Below, piece by piece: positions 26,201 through 38,200 of a stretch of DNA of 64,000 nt. The notes beneath the pieces were generated by a model that saw only the letters and a program-made list of their open reading frames with translations, searched no databases and was not told the origin of the DNA. Made by a program: the position numbers and the translations under genes. The stretch is from Haliotis asinina (Eukaryota > Mollusca > Gastropoda > Lepetellida > Haliotidae), in the NCBI RefSeq assembly GCF_037392515.1, contig NC_090295.1, positions 25,274,501-25,338,500 of the forward strand, read 5' to 3'. Position 1 is the stretch's first letter, and the number at the start of each line of letters is the position of its first letter.

Positions 26201-27684
26201 AAAGTCTCCCCCTTCTTCGCTCTAAACATCTCAAAACGAAAAACATTTTTTCTCTGGCTTTCTGAAAAGTGCTCCGGTTAAGTTTAGATGTTTCCAAGAA
26301 AAACACCCGGCTCATGACGGTGCTTCCAAACCGCTATTCAGCAGAGTATAAAATTTATGAGGTGTGAAAACAGTCAACAAAAACGTTTGCGTCTGGGAAC
26401 GTATGGCGTCTGGAGACAAAATGCCACTGGCCTGTCAGAGTTTTATCGACAAAGTCTAAGTCTTTACCACGTCAGTCTGCTGAAAATCACATCTCCTAGT
26501 TTATGGCCGGCTCTTGTGGAACTCTCGTTCCATTTATACGTTCAAAACGACCATCGGTATGGCTCGGGAACAAACCATGATAGATTTTCCACACGTTTTG
26601 CTGGGAAGTGGCGCTTTCGTGATTTCACAACTCCATAAAATCCGGAATCGCTGGCAGCCATTGTGGGTCACGTGACCGCATGCGCCATATGACGTGGCCG
26701 CACGCAGAGATTGCGAACAATCTGTCACTGGCTTCTTGTTCATTTCAGTGAGATGTTCCAGAAATTAGCAAGAAAGTCGCAAAAAGCCGCGTGATGAATG
26801 AGATTCACTGTTACAAGTACAGAAATGACACGAAAAGTCTTCTTCGCCCTGTTAAACAAATAAACTTCACTCGTAACAGCCATTTAAACATGAGAATCAT
26901 AAGCGCTTTCGAGAGCTACAGGAAATGTATGTACGTTGTATCAGTTGAAAATCATTTCCTCTCAGTTAAATGCTGGTGTTTTTCCACAGTTGTTCTCCCG
27001 TCTTGGCTATTTACTTCTCATGATAAGGCAGCTCACACCTCCAGGCCAAGAAGCGACTCAACATTACTACACGTCAGGCTTGGCAACTCGGGGAAAGAGT
27101 GATGGACCTGAAAAAAAATGGCCTTACGGTATTATCTGGTGCAGCTAGCAGCGGCACAGACGTATTCTGTAACGGAGAAATCACGAGAATCTGTTGATTT
27201 CGGAACTACTTCCGGATTCAACAGATTGGATGATTACTGTGACTCATGTTGTATTACACCAGTTTGTGTTGTTCCAATACACGTCTAGAGTAGCCGGTGA
27301 GTTCTGGGTCAGTTCAACGTTACGTGTAGCAATGGCGTGACGCTAGCCTAATGGATTAATTTATAAACATATACGCATATGAAGCTACGTAAAACGTATG
27401 TGATATTCTTGAAAAGTAACCACTGAGAATTTCTGTATGATTCTTTGGTGAAAAGAGAGCTTGTCTTAAAATTTAACCTGCGAGCAAGCTGTGTTGGATA
27501 ACGGCGAAGAACCAGTAATGGCCGCTAGTGGAGATAGACTGGCCGCTAGCTTTACACAGGTATTTGACTTCCGGTAAGACATATTGTTAACATCAATGTG
27601 TTAGTCAGCTAGTCAGGGCATGTGTGTATGTGTAATGTGTGTCTGTGTTGTGACGTGTGGGTATGAATTGTGTGTGAGTGCTTT
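23228..27684. other. Non-coding stretch, nothing recognised
   Basis: Open frames reach 103 codons (26791-27102) but carry no domain or splice context that I can support. No tandem array or SINE was recognised. Confidence 0.5.
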
Positions 27685-28192
27685 AGAGTGTGACCATACG
27701 TTTTGGCATGTAATGTGTAATCATGCGTTATAAGGTGTGGGCATGTAAGGCGTGATCATGCGTTATAAGGTGTGGGCATGTAAGGTGTCGGCAAGGGTTG
27801 TAGGGTTTGGGTATGCCCTTGTAAGATTTGGCATGTGTTGTAAACTGTAAGTATATCAGTTGGGGGCATGTGCTTTGGGTGTAGTTTTCCGTTGTAAGGT
27901 GTGGGCATGTATTTTAAGGTCTGGGCAACTGTTGAAAGGATGAGGCACCTGTTGTAGGGTATGGACACGTGTTTTAAGCTGTGGGCATGCACGATTTGGG
28001 CACATGCTGTAACGAGTGGCTATGCCTTGTAAGAAGTTGGCAGGTTCTGTTAGGTGGTGGTATGTGCTGTAAGGTGGTGGTATGTGCTGTAAGGTGTGGG
28101 TATGTGTTGCAAGGTGTGGGTATGTGTTGTAAGGTGATGGTATGTGTTGTGAGGTGTTGTAAGGTGATATGTGTTGTAAGGTGTGATCACTC
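27685..28192 (+). repeat. 20-bp minisatellite, degenerate left part
   Basis: Diverged copies of the unit close to GTGTGGGTATGTGTTGTAAG, with GGCATG variants at the far left. Divergence is higher at the left edge and lower to the right, as expected when an array expands from its core. Confidence 0.8.
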
Positions 28193-28311
28193 ATTCTAAA
28201 CAACTTAAACATGCGCTATTGTGTGCCGATATATTGCATGTAATCGGTCATTTAAACCATCTCCAATTCTTGGATTTTGTCGATGTTTCAGACTCTCCAC
28301 TACGATAACCT
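28193..28311 (+). repeat. 119-bp unique-sequence block, copy 1
   Basis: This non-repetitive block starting ATTCTAAACA and ending CTACGATAACCT recurs at 28995-29113 in direct orientation, about 95 percent identical by eye. The offset is 802 bp. It splits the 20-bp array into two parts. Confidence 0.9.
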
Positions 28312-28925
28312 GTAAGATGTGGGTATGTGTTGTAAGGTGTGGGTATGTGTTGTGAGGTGTGACCACGTGTTTTAAGATGTGGGTATGTGTTGTGAAGTGT
28401 AAGTACGTGTTGTAAGGTGTGGGTATGTACAGTAAGCTGTGCGTAGTTGTTGTAAGGTGTGACCATGTGTTGTAAGGTGTGACCATGTGTTGTAAGGTGT
28501 GATCACGTGTTGTAAGGTGTGGGTACGTGTTGTAAGGTGTGAGTATGTGTTGTGAGGTGTGACTACGTGTTTTAAGATGCGGGTATGTGTTGTGAAGTGT
28601 AAGTACGTGTTGTAAGGTGTGGGTATGTACAGTAAGCTGTGGGTAGTTGTTGTAAGGCGTGACCATGTGTTGTAAGGTGTGGGTACGTGTTGTAAGGCGT
28701 GGGTGTGTGTTGTAAGGTGTGAGTATGTGTTGTGAGGTGTGGGTATGTGCTGTGACGTGTACCTACGTGTTGTAAGGTGTGGGTACGTTTTGTAAGGTGT
28801 GGGTACGTGTTGTAAGGTGTGGGTATGTAAAGTAAGCTGTGGGTAGTTGTTGTAAGGTGTGACCATGTGTTGTAAGGTGTGATCACGTGTTGAAAGGTGT
28901 GGGTACGTGTTGTAAGTCGTGGGCA
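28312..28925 (+). repeat. 20-bp minisatellite with 200-bp higher-order repeat
   Basis: About 31 copies of the 20-bp unit. A variant monomer pair GTATGTACAGTAAGCTGT recurs at 28421, 28621 and 28821, exactly 200 bp apart, and the ACGTGTTTTAAG variant at 28365 recurs at 28565. Ten monomers thus form a 200-bp higher-order unit repeated about three times. Because the unit lacks stop codons on the minus strand, frames of up to 184 codons appear there and should not be read as genes. Confidence 0.9.
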
Positions 28926-28994
28926 TGCGTGTGGAGGTGTTGGATGTCTGCTGATATTGATTAAGTAAATGATCGCGTGTTTCTTTAAGAATAG

Positions 28995-29113
28995 ATTCTA
29001 AACAGCTTAAACATGCGCTATTGTGTGCCGATATATTTCATGTAATCAGTCATTTAAACCATCTCCAATTCTCGGATTTTGTCGATGTTTAAGACTCTCC
29101 ACTACGATAACCT
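28995..29113 (+). repeat. 119-bp unique-sequence block, copy 2
   Basis: Direct repeat of 28193-28311 with a few substitutions. It bounds the right side of the higher-order array, so the two blocks plus the array record a duplication of an array-containing segment. Confidence 0.9.
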
Positions 29114-30084
29114 AAGCTATGTTGAAAATGCCAGGTTAATTTTCCAATTATGTGGGCTATTACAGTAGTGTTCAAAGACATTGCGCGCCACACGCCAAAC
29201 CATTTGGAAATTTTCGCAACACCTCGCAACTGTCAATTGTGTTCATACCTCTGTTCCATCACAATCCTCGGATCATTCCAACCAGATTAAATCGCCGTGT
29301 TTAGCCAAGGCCTGCTGTTTGGAAATGAGTTACTCCTACGACATCGGGCATTCCCGGAATAACGGGAGATTTCTCGCTGTTGCAATCGGCTTGTATCGGC
29401 AAGCATCGGATACCACAATCTGACACATGTAGCGAGCAGGGTCAAAGGCCGAAGCCTTTTAGCTTTGAAGTTTCACAAAGTGACATCTTTATGGCCTCGC
29501 GTGACATAAGTGAAAACGCGCCATGTTTTTCCAGCAAAATTATCTGAATCTCGTACGCCATCTGATGTAGTTTTTTGGTAATTCTTTAACATAATTTTAC
29601 CATGTAATTACACCCGCCTCTAAAGTTCTTGGGGGTAAATGGAGTCGTAATTCTACAAAGGTTTTAGTTTTTCTAAGAAATTCTGACAGTGTAAAAATCT
29701 CTTCTTAACATGCGCAGTCAATCTGTGAAAAAGCAATGATGTTTTATTACGGATATCGACATGAAATACTGGTGGAGCTTTGGGTGCACAAGCACATAAA
29801 CACCATATCGTGAATCCATCAGCGGTAGGACATCCGGGATATTAAGGCTGGTAAGTTAAGAACACGAACAGCAGAAAACAACACACGCGGGAGATGCTTG
29901 GTGCGGCGTTAAATACGTGTGCCACGTCTACAACATGATACTACAACACACTGACAAATGTTTCTTACCAGTAATTGTTTTATTTCTTAAGAGCGATTAC
30001 TGTTAACTAAAGAATACTGTATTTACTATTACATACTCAACTGTGACGTTAAGAGGCTGGGAAGAATACCCACCACTCCCGTCC
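29114..30084. other. Non-coding stretch, nothing recognised
   Basis: No gene or repeat recognised. Confidence 0.45.
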
Positions 30085-30087
30085 CCG

Positions 30088-30181
<94 letters not shown>

Positions 30182-30200
30182 CTAAATAAATAACCAACTA
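30085..30200 (+). repeat. Compound (AACT)n-(AAAT)n microsatellite
   Basis: About nine AACT units are followed by about 15 AAAT units, then a few mixed units. The shift from one tetranucleotide to a one-base variant is typical of microsatellite slippage. Confidence 0.95.
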
Positions 30201-32039
30201 ACTAAAATATATAAATAAGTGATAGTAATGAATGAATAAATCTAAATATATTAATACTTAAATAAGTAAAATAATAACATAACTAAAATTAGATAAACAT
30301 ATGAATTAAAATAAAAATACTCGTGAAATAATTTGCCTTTGTCCACATAATGCATGTTATGTTAAACCAAATATTGTGTAAAATGAAGCATGCACCTGTT
30401 TAGGCCAGTGTCTTCAGACACGTACGTTCCAGAAGAAGCACTGTGCAAGCATGAAGTCTCAACAACGAATTTGATTCAATGTGTGACTGGAAATCACATA
30501 TGTAGTTACACCGACGCTATACCAGGAGGAACCTCTTGCAGCTATGTCAACAATCCCTTGTACATGGTTGTATATTTTCAAACAGTTTCTTATGGTATTT
30601 ATTTCATTGGTTATATACCGAGAATGATGTATTTCTAAACGGACAAATACGTTGTCAAACCTGTAAATAAATATGCAGTGCGGGTAAACCTGATCATCTT
30701 TGATGATTAACCGCCTTCCTATTGACTGTAATGGTGAACCTATAATATCGACATTGATTGTTTCCACGAACGGCTGCGTATACTCCCTGAATCACCATCT
30801 AGTGCATACATACGTTTAATGTTCATCTTACACTGCTCAAGTTGGTGCCACGCTTTACCAACAATCACCTCTGGGGTAATTGTTACACCATTTTATTGAC
30901 CCTTCTTACAAGGCTCTGAAGCTAAACTACAACTGTTCGTCTTCTCACTGCAGTTTGCACCCAATCAACGCCCGTGTTGTTGGGCTTAGGCTTGAAGGCG
31001 ACTGGGTACCTGATGACATTGACAAGACGCACGTGACCTCGTGACCCTAGCTTGGCGTGTACGTGCTGCGTCGTTGTGGATAGTCCGTACTCTGTCCGCC
31101 ATGACGCCGCGGCGCTCCGGCCCCTTTCTCCTTGTTTTGTGTTCAGTTTCTACAACTATGACAATGCTCGGTTTAGAGAGAGGACCTCTGGTAAACTCGC
31201 TGTCAGTAAACGTGTTTACATATCGAATTAGCACCGCTATCTGGACAATTTCGGTGCTGATACCTAGGGATGAGATGAGTAAATATCTAGTCTTGAAGGC
31301 CACGCTAAAGCTTAAGTGGGATTATCTTCAACTCCGGTCTTTATGACTATTCTCTCCTGCACGATCCGTGGCCATTCTGGTGAGCGGGAAAGTTGATGCC
31401 GTCATATTGTCGTCTGCTTTTGAATGGCAGACTAGACCGGTGTCGTCTGTCGGGATGGTATGAAATATGTGACGTCTGCTCTTGGATTAGTGGTGGACTG
31501 AACCATAATGTTAACGGGGCAACAGCTTACAACTATGTCTACAGGAAGAACTAAGACACTTCTACGCAATATCCGTAGACAATACTGGAACACCCTCCTG
31601 TGCATCAGAGGCATTTGTTTGTCTGATATAGCTAGAAAATATACGCCTATATGAAAGAGACTTCTACAGATGTATAAATAGTAAATACCCCCAATGGTTC
31701 AATATGTCAGCTTGAACTACCGTTGTTCTAGAATACACATTGCATGATCTTCTGACTGTTTATGTAGTTTCTTAAGAGTGTCAGCTACAGTTTGTATGTT
31801 GTAGTTTGATGATCCAGCACCTCTGTGGTTTGATTTGATGATTTTAGTGTTTGTAGATTGTTGTTGAAGGTACTGAGAAATAGTTAAAATCCCCTTATCA
31901 TCAATAGGATGTGTCAGAACAAATCAGACCGTAAAAATATAGAAGCCAGTTTGTCAGTAGAAGCAAACGCATTGGTTTAGTATCGTAAGTAGAAACAGCA
32001 ACATCGGTTGAGTACTAATAGAGACAACAACAGTTAAAT
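30201..32039. other. Mostly non-coding; one weak candidate exon inside
   Basis: Overlapping frames on both strands around 30986-31346 reflect a locally GC-rich patch. Apart from the candidate at 31101-31190, nothing was recognised. Confidence 0.4.
31101..31190 (+). CDS. Candidate signal-peptide exon, weak
   Basis: ATG in a GTCCGCC context opens a 30-codon frame (MTPRRSGPFLLVLCSVST and onward) with basic residues followed by a hydrophobic core, then a GTAAAC donor-like site at 31191. This would suit the first exon of a secreted protein. No downstream exon or homologue could be linked to it; the heparanase gene at 35080 has its own signal peptide. It could be chance in GC-rich DNA. Confidence 0.15.
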
Positions 32040-32720
32040 GACAGCCATGGAAACAATAACAGCAGTTATTTACTACCTGAAGAAGCACCAACAACAGTTT
32101 TAGTACTAGTAGTAGAAGCATCAACAGCAGCCTAGTACTATAGTAGAAGCACCAACAACAGTTTTAGTACTAGTAGTAGAAGCACCAACAGCTGTTTAGT
32201 ATTAGCAGTAGAACCATCAACAGCAGTTTAGTACTAATAGTAAAAGCACCAACAGCAGTTTAGTACTAATAGTAGAAGCATCAGCAGCAGTTTAGTACTA
32301 ATAGTAGATGCATCAACTGCAGTTTTGTACTAGTAGAAGCATCAACAGCAGTTTAGTACTAATAGTAGAAGCATTAACAGCGGTTTAGTACTAATAGTAG
32401 ATGCATAAACTGCAGTTTAGTACTAGGAGTAGAAGCATCAACAGCAGTTTAGTACTAGCAGTAGAAGCATCAACAACAGCAGTTTAGTACTAATAGTAGA
32501 AGCATCAGCAACAGTTTTGTACTAGCAGTAGAAGCATCAACAGCAGTTTAGTACTATACTAGAAGCATCAACAGCAGTTTTGTACTAGCTGTTGGTGCTT
32601 CTACTGCTAGTGCAGCAGTAGAAGCACCAACAGCTGTTTAGTACTAGCAGTAAAAGTATCAACATCAGTTTTGTACTAGCAGTAGAAGCATCAACAGCAG
32701 TTTAGTACTAAAAGAATCAC
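32040..32720 (+). repeat. About 32-bp minisatellite
   Basis: About 20 copies of a unit close to AGTAGAAGCATCAACAGCAG plus TTTAGTACTAAT. Copies differ by small indels and by CACC/CATC variants. No coding frame is supported. Confidence 0.9.
32587..32635. repeat. Perfect 22-bp hairpin inside the minisatellite
   Basis: AGCTGTTGGTGCTTCTACTG plus CT at 32587-32608 is the exact reverse complement of 32614-32635, with a 5-base loop AGTGC. One monomer segment has therefore been copied in inverted orientation next to a direct one. Confidence 0.9.
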
Positions 32721-33605
32721 CAGTGGGCGAGTGCTAGTAACAGAACAGTGGCTGTAGTACTACCAGTACTAGAAATAGTCACAGTAGCCTGATGCTAGTG
32801 GTAAAATTAGAACCATGAACGGATCAGTAACAGCCATTCAGTGTAAGTAGCAGATTAGAGGGAACAACTACTGTTGTTGTAGTTGCGGTTTTATTAGAAT
32901 AGAAGCACAGCAACAGTGTTATGATTGTATTTGTTGGAAACAACGTTTATAGAGAAACAATAGTATAAAAACCAGATAGATGTACCGAGTGCGTCGTCTA
33001 TTTACTCACAGTATATTTTCATGTTTGTCAATGCTAAAGAAAGATTGGCGGGATTCAGCGCTTCCTGCAGCCTGGAAAACCCATAAACCCATTCATCAGT
33101 GTCATGCGCATGCGTGCTTTGTTTATCCATTATGTTGGGGCTAAACGAGGTGTGTCCGAGCACTGAGACTTTCACCTCACTTAGATAAATCTCTAAGTGT
33201 CAGTGGTCAGTGTGTTTTCAGTCGGTCAGTTTAATGGGAAATGTCAGCTTCTCTCTTTTGTCTGATTGACTGCAATAAACACTGTCAACTGCAGCCGTAA
33301 TTAAAGCTCCGCTGTCTACAGTATATATTCACCAGGAATGTTTGGTGCTGAAATCAACAACAATTGGTATCAATTTGTATCTTTCATATGGATAATTTAC
33401 TTCTCTAAAAGACAGCCTGGTTTGTTTCAGTGTACGCACAACAGAGCACATATGGGAAGACATCACATATAATCATGACAACATATTACACTTAACCATG
33501 ATACATCACAGCATGGAACACTGCAGCAAGATATATCACCACCGACTAAACCGGACTACAGCATAAAACATCATAATCCACTAGGATTATCACCAGCAAC
33601 ATTAT
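32721..33605. other. Non-coding stretch, nothing recognised
   Basis: No gene or repeat recognised between the two minisatellites. Confidence 0.45.
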
Positions 33606-34160
33606 CATATGAGTTATCATTACCAACCACATATTATCACCATTAGTGTTTTCATCACCAACAACATTATCACCACTAAGGTTATCATAACCAACAACAG
33701 TATCAGTACTGGAGTTATCATCACCTACAACATTATCACTTCTCTGGTTATCATCAACAACAGCTGTATCAATACTGGAGTTATCATCACCAGCAACATT
33801 ATCACCACTAGGGTTATCAACATCAGAAACATTATCACCACTAAGTTCATCATCACCATCAACAATATCACCACTAAGGTCATTATCATCAGCAACAATA
33901 TCACCACTAGGGTTATCATCACCACCAACAGTATCAGTACTAGGGTTTTCATCACCAGCAATAATATCACCACTAACTTCATCATAACCACCAACAATAT
34001 CACCACTAAGGTCATTATCATCAGCAACAATAGCACTACTAATGCCATCATCACAGCATCAGTACTAAGGATATCATTACCAGACACAATATGCCCACTT
34101 GTATTATCATCACTAATAACAGTGTCAGTACTAGCATCAGTGTCAGCACCAGCATTTCCT
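33606..34160 (+). repeat. About 30-bp minisatellite
   Basis: About 18 copies of a unit close to ATCACCACTAAGGTTATCAT plus CACCAACAAC. The period near 30 bp keeps frames open on both strands (198 codons on +, 120 on -), giving low-complexity I/T/N or L/V/M peptides without domains. These are treated as artefacts of the repeat. Confidence 0.9.
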
Positions 34161-35079
34161 GTTTGTGTAAGATCACATAAGCATCAGTCAGGATTAGACG
34201 AATAGTATAGTATAATAAGTATGAAAATGAACCGGTCCCGAAACGTCCGGGAGAATGATAACAAATAACGCATTATCTATAATTGTGTTCTATTATCAGT
34301 TGGAATATAAACCCTTAACGTGCATGGCATGATAACTTGTAACACTAATGAATGGTTTTGGTGAACACCATTTTCACGTAGAAGTGCTTAGCGTGATCAG
34401 CAGTAATGTCAACAGAATAGTCACTGTTGCAACACGCATAACAAGCCATTTCGAGGCATGTTAAAACTAAAGGTTCCAAAAGTTATCTCCCTTTAACCAG
34501 CCTCCCTTGCAATAAGTTATACCTACGAAAAGTGTATCCTTTTGTACCAAGACGAAATACTACCCACAACATCATATTAATAGTGTATTGATGGAGCGCT
34601 AGGGTCACTTTACGCATGGGTCTAACTTGGTGTTTTTCATTCGACAGTTGAACTTATCTACCTGACTAATGTCAGTGTGATATTTTATGTGTGATTCAAA
34701 TGTTCACAGTCTTGCAAGAGTTATGTTTCTTGTCCAAAAGGACGAGACCTGCAGTATTTACTTCCGGTATAGACCGAATGTCTAAATGACATTCATCAAC
34801 AACACATGTATGCGTACATACGGTGCGACGAACGATGAAAGTCGTTCATGAAAATTACATTGCATTAAACCTTAAACGACGCAACGCAATTATAAACCAT
34901 TTTTAATGATGGCTTGCCTTCATTTAATGAACATGTTAAGAGGAAAGCATGCACGTGACACTGACTGAATGGGCAAATTTAATGCATCCTTGTTTCCTGG
35001 CTTTTCATAGCAAATAGAAGCAAAACTCACAAGACTCTCACGTGACATCCCCTGAGACACCAGCTATCCAAGCTTAAAT
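34161..35079. promoter_or_regulatory. Upstream region of the heparanase gene
   Basis: No coding sequence was seen. This interval should hold the promoter and 5' UTR of the heparanase gene. A CACGTG E-box lies about 50 bp before the ATG; no clear TATA box was found. An AGTTATCTCCCTT motif at 34481-34493 recurs elsewhere in the window and probably marks a dispersed repeat. Confidence 0.35.
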
Positions 35080-35267
35080 ATGGACGCATTTCTTATCAGC
35101 GTTTTCTACAACGTATTAACTTTCATGGTGCAAGGACTTCAAGCTAGTTTTGCAGCTGAGGTAAACGTTGAGCTCAACAGTGCTCAACAGGTGATCGATG
35201 AGAAATTTGTAGCTGTGACCCTAGATTCACACCTCATTCAGGAAGGATGGCTGAAATTCGATTTTAG
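35080..35267 (+). CDS. Heparanase exon 1 (signal peptide, start of 8-kDa subunit)
   Basis: ATG at 35080 is the first after an in-frame TGA at 35053. A hydrophobic leader ([16 protein letters not shown]) is followed by AEVNVELN and by [17 protein letters not shown], equivalent to the first beta strand region (FLSVTIDANL in human). It ends AG before GTAAGT, in phase 2, the position expected before the SPKLR..SPAYLR exon. Confidence 0.85.
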
Positions 35268-38200
35268 GTAAGTAAATGTCAACTACTCTTGTTGAAACTG
35301 TATATAGGTACTGCCTACCCTTTATCAGTGTAAACATTTACAGATGGAGAGGAACACAAGCGTTTAGAAGGTACAGGGAACACAACCCCCATAGGGTAGG
35401 AATCTTATCACCTAGGATAGGGGAACAGATCACCTGGGGTAGGGGAACACACACACACCCCATCCTTAGGTAGAGCAACACATCACAAGGGGTAGGTAAG
35501 CATATCCCCTGAGGTAGATGAACACATTGGTAGACAATGTAAAACCATCGGGGTCGGGAAATCCCTCCCCCTCCAGTTTTATATTGCCTACCAAAACCTT
35601 GGAGGTGTGTTTTCTCTATACTTAAAGTGCTATACAAAATACATGGAATTGTTGTGTACTTTCTTGCCAGATGTTTTGTTATCTTCCAGAGAGTTATGGT
35701 TACCATGCATGGTTCTGTTTCAATACTTTAGATAGTATCATTATTGTCGTATCATGCTCATTTCTTGTGTGTTAAATTAGACATCAACTATTTTTATATC
35801 AAATAGAATTTAGTAGAGTAAAGCTGTATTTCGAAAAGGTGTACATAATCTAAACATTACCATGTTGAGAGATAACTGGTCTGGATGTTTTGTTGATATT
35901 ACAATAAACTACCTGAAGTGATAATCAAACGGAATATTTTCACTGATTGTTTAACATATATCTGGTTATAGCTGCCGACTGGGATTTGATCAACAAGTTT
36001 TCAGCAGCTGTTGGCTGGGAGATGATCTTTGACCTTAATGTTTTGATTCGAGAACATGGATCCTGGGACCCAACAAATGCCATTTTGTTAATGAATTACA
36101 CCAAGTCGAGAGGATACAAGCTTGCAGGATTTGAACTCGGAAATGGTATGATAACATTTGTGTTATTGTAATTGTACTGATGGCTTAGGATGGATGGTTC
36201 AGAAATAGTCATAAAGGAGAGAATGGTTTAAGCACAGTGATAACCCTGAACCATCCCTGCTGTTATCACTGTATCTGAACCATCCTCTACTTCCTCATTG
36301 TGTCAGCTCCATTCATCTTCTTCTCCTTCCTCATTGTGACAGGTAGATCCATTTTCCACTCCTTCATCATTGTGTCAGGCCTATCTTCTATTTTCTCATT
36401 ATGTCAGGTCCATCCTTATTCCTTGCCTTTTTCATTGTGCCTAATTTATCCTTTCCTTTATCACCACATCTGAACATACTTTCCTTCCACTTTCTGTCTG
36501 ATTCATCCTGTCCTTTATCACTAAGTCAGGAGGGGATGGTTCAGATACACTGATACAGGGGAGGATGGTCCACACACAGTGATAGAGGACTGGGTGGTTC
36601 CGGACACAGTGATAAAGGACAGGATGGACTTGACAGAATGAGGAAGGAGAGGATGGTTCAGATACAGTGATAAAAGCAGGGATGGTTCAGGGTTATCACT
36701 GTGCTTGAATCATTCTCTCCTTTATGACTATTTCTGAACCATCCTCTGCTGTATCACTGTTTATGGACCATCCTTGTCTTCTTTATTGTGTCTTAACCAT
36801 CCTCATCTTTATCTCTGTACCTGAATCTTCCTCTCCTTTATCCTTGTTGTTAACACTGAACCATACTGTCCTTTGTCACTGTATTTGACCCATCTTCTCT
36901 ATCACTGTATCCGAACCATCCTCTCCTTTATCATTGTGTCTGAACTATCTTCTCCTTTACCACTGTATCTGAACCATCTTCACCTTTATTTTTGTATATG
37001 AACCATCTTAACTGTCCTCTCCTTTGTCACATTATTTCAACCATCCTCTCCTTTATCATTTATTTGAACCACCCTCTCCTTTGTCGCTGTGTCTGAACTA
37101 TCCTCTCCTTTATCATTGTATCTGAACTATCCTTTCCTTTATCATTGTGTCTGAACCATTCTCTCTTTTATCACTGTGCCTAAGCCATCATCTTCTTTGT
37201 CCCTGTATCTAAACCATCTTCTCCTTTATCACTGTATCTGACCCATCCTCAGCTTTTGAACCATCATCCCATTTATCACTGTATTTGAATAATTCTCTCC
37301 TTTATCATTGTATTTTATCCATCCTCTCCTTTATCACTGTGTCTGAAGCTCCCTCTCCTTTATCACTGTACCTATACCATTCTCTCCTTTATCATTGTCT
37401 CTAATCCATCCTCTCCTTTATCACTGTGCCTGAACCATCTTCTCCTTTATCACTTGATATGATCATCATCTTCTTTATCACTATCTAAGCCATCCTCACC
37501 TTTATTACTGAATCTAAACCATCCTCTACTTTATCACTGTATTTGAACCACCTCTCCTTTATCATTGTGTCTGAACATTCTTTGCTTTATTATTGTGTCA
37601 GAACCATGCATAATCCCTTCCAGAGCCAAATGCCTTCCATCATGTGTTTGATCGGACAGTGACAGCTGCTCATTTGGCAAGAGACTTTGTAAAATTGAGA
37701 CAGATCATGGGCAGATATTCCCAGTCGACTCTCCTGGTGGGACCTGATGTCACAAAGGTTGATAAGAGGAATGTTCTGCGATATTTTGAAGAGTAAGTCA
37801 GCAGTACCTCCACAGTTGTTCCTGGGTGGATTGCTAGAATAAACTTGAATATCAGTTGATGTATGCTTGATCCTTACATTATTGACACGTCCACAACTCC
37901 GGAGACAGCCCAGGTTGGACTCCCTGCATGAGTACAGAGTTTAAAGAACATTTCCCAGTCTTGCTGCAGGCATGTTGCTGCAAGCAGTGTAAGACCTTCT
38001 CTAAAGCTTGTCTGTCAGCATATACACATAGCAGTGAATCAGCACTGTTCAGATCTATCCAGCTGTGTACATGGACTTGTGAAATCATGTGGTATGTTTC
38101 TGCACAGCAAACCTATTAACAGAGACAGTGTTTAAAAGATTTCAAATGTATTTCCAGATTCCTTGCTTCTGGTGGTGGCGGAGTGGTGGAAAGGGCAACA

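Noticed and set aside
27685..28925. Regularly spaced repeats as a CRISPR array
   Set aside because: The 20-bp units are contiguous without unique spacers, and the genome is eukaryotic.
28205..28926. Minus-strand frames of 153-184 codons rich in H, T, L, Q, Y
   Set aside because: They are read-through of the 20-bp minisatellite, whose unit lacks stop codons on that strand; no domain, splice sites or homology.
33609..34205. 198-codon plus-strand frame of I/T/N repeats and 120-codon minus-strand L/V/M frame
   Set aside because: Both come from the 30-bp minisatellite. The apparent transmembrane character on the minus strand is compositional.
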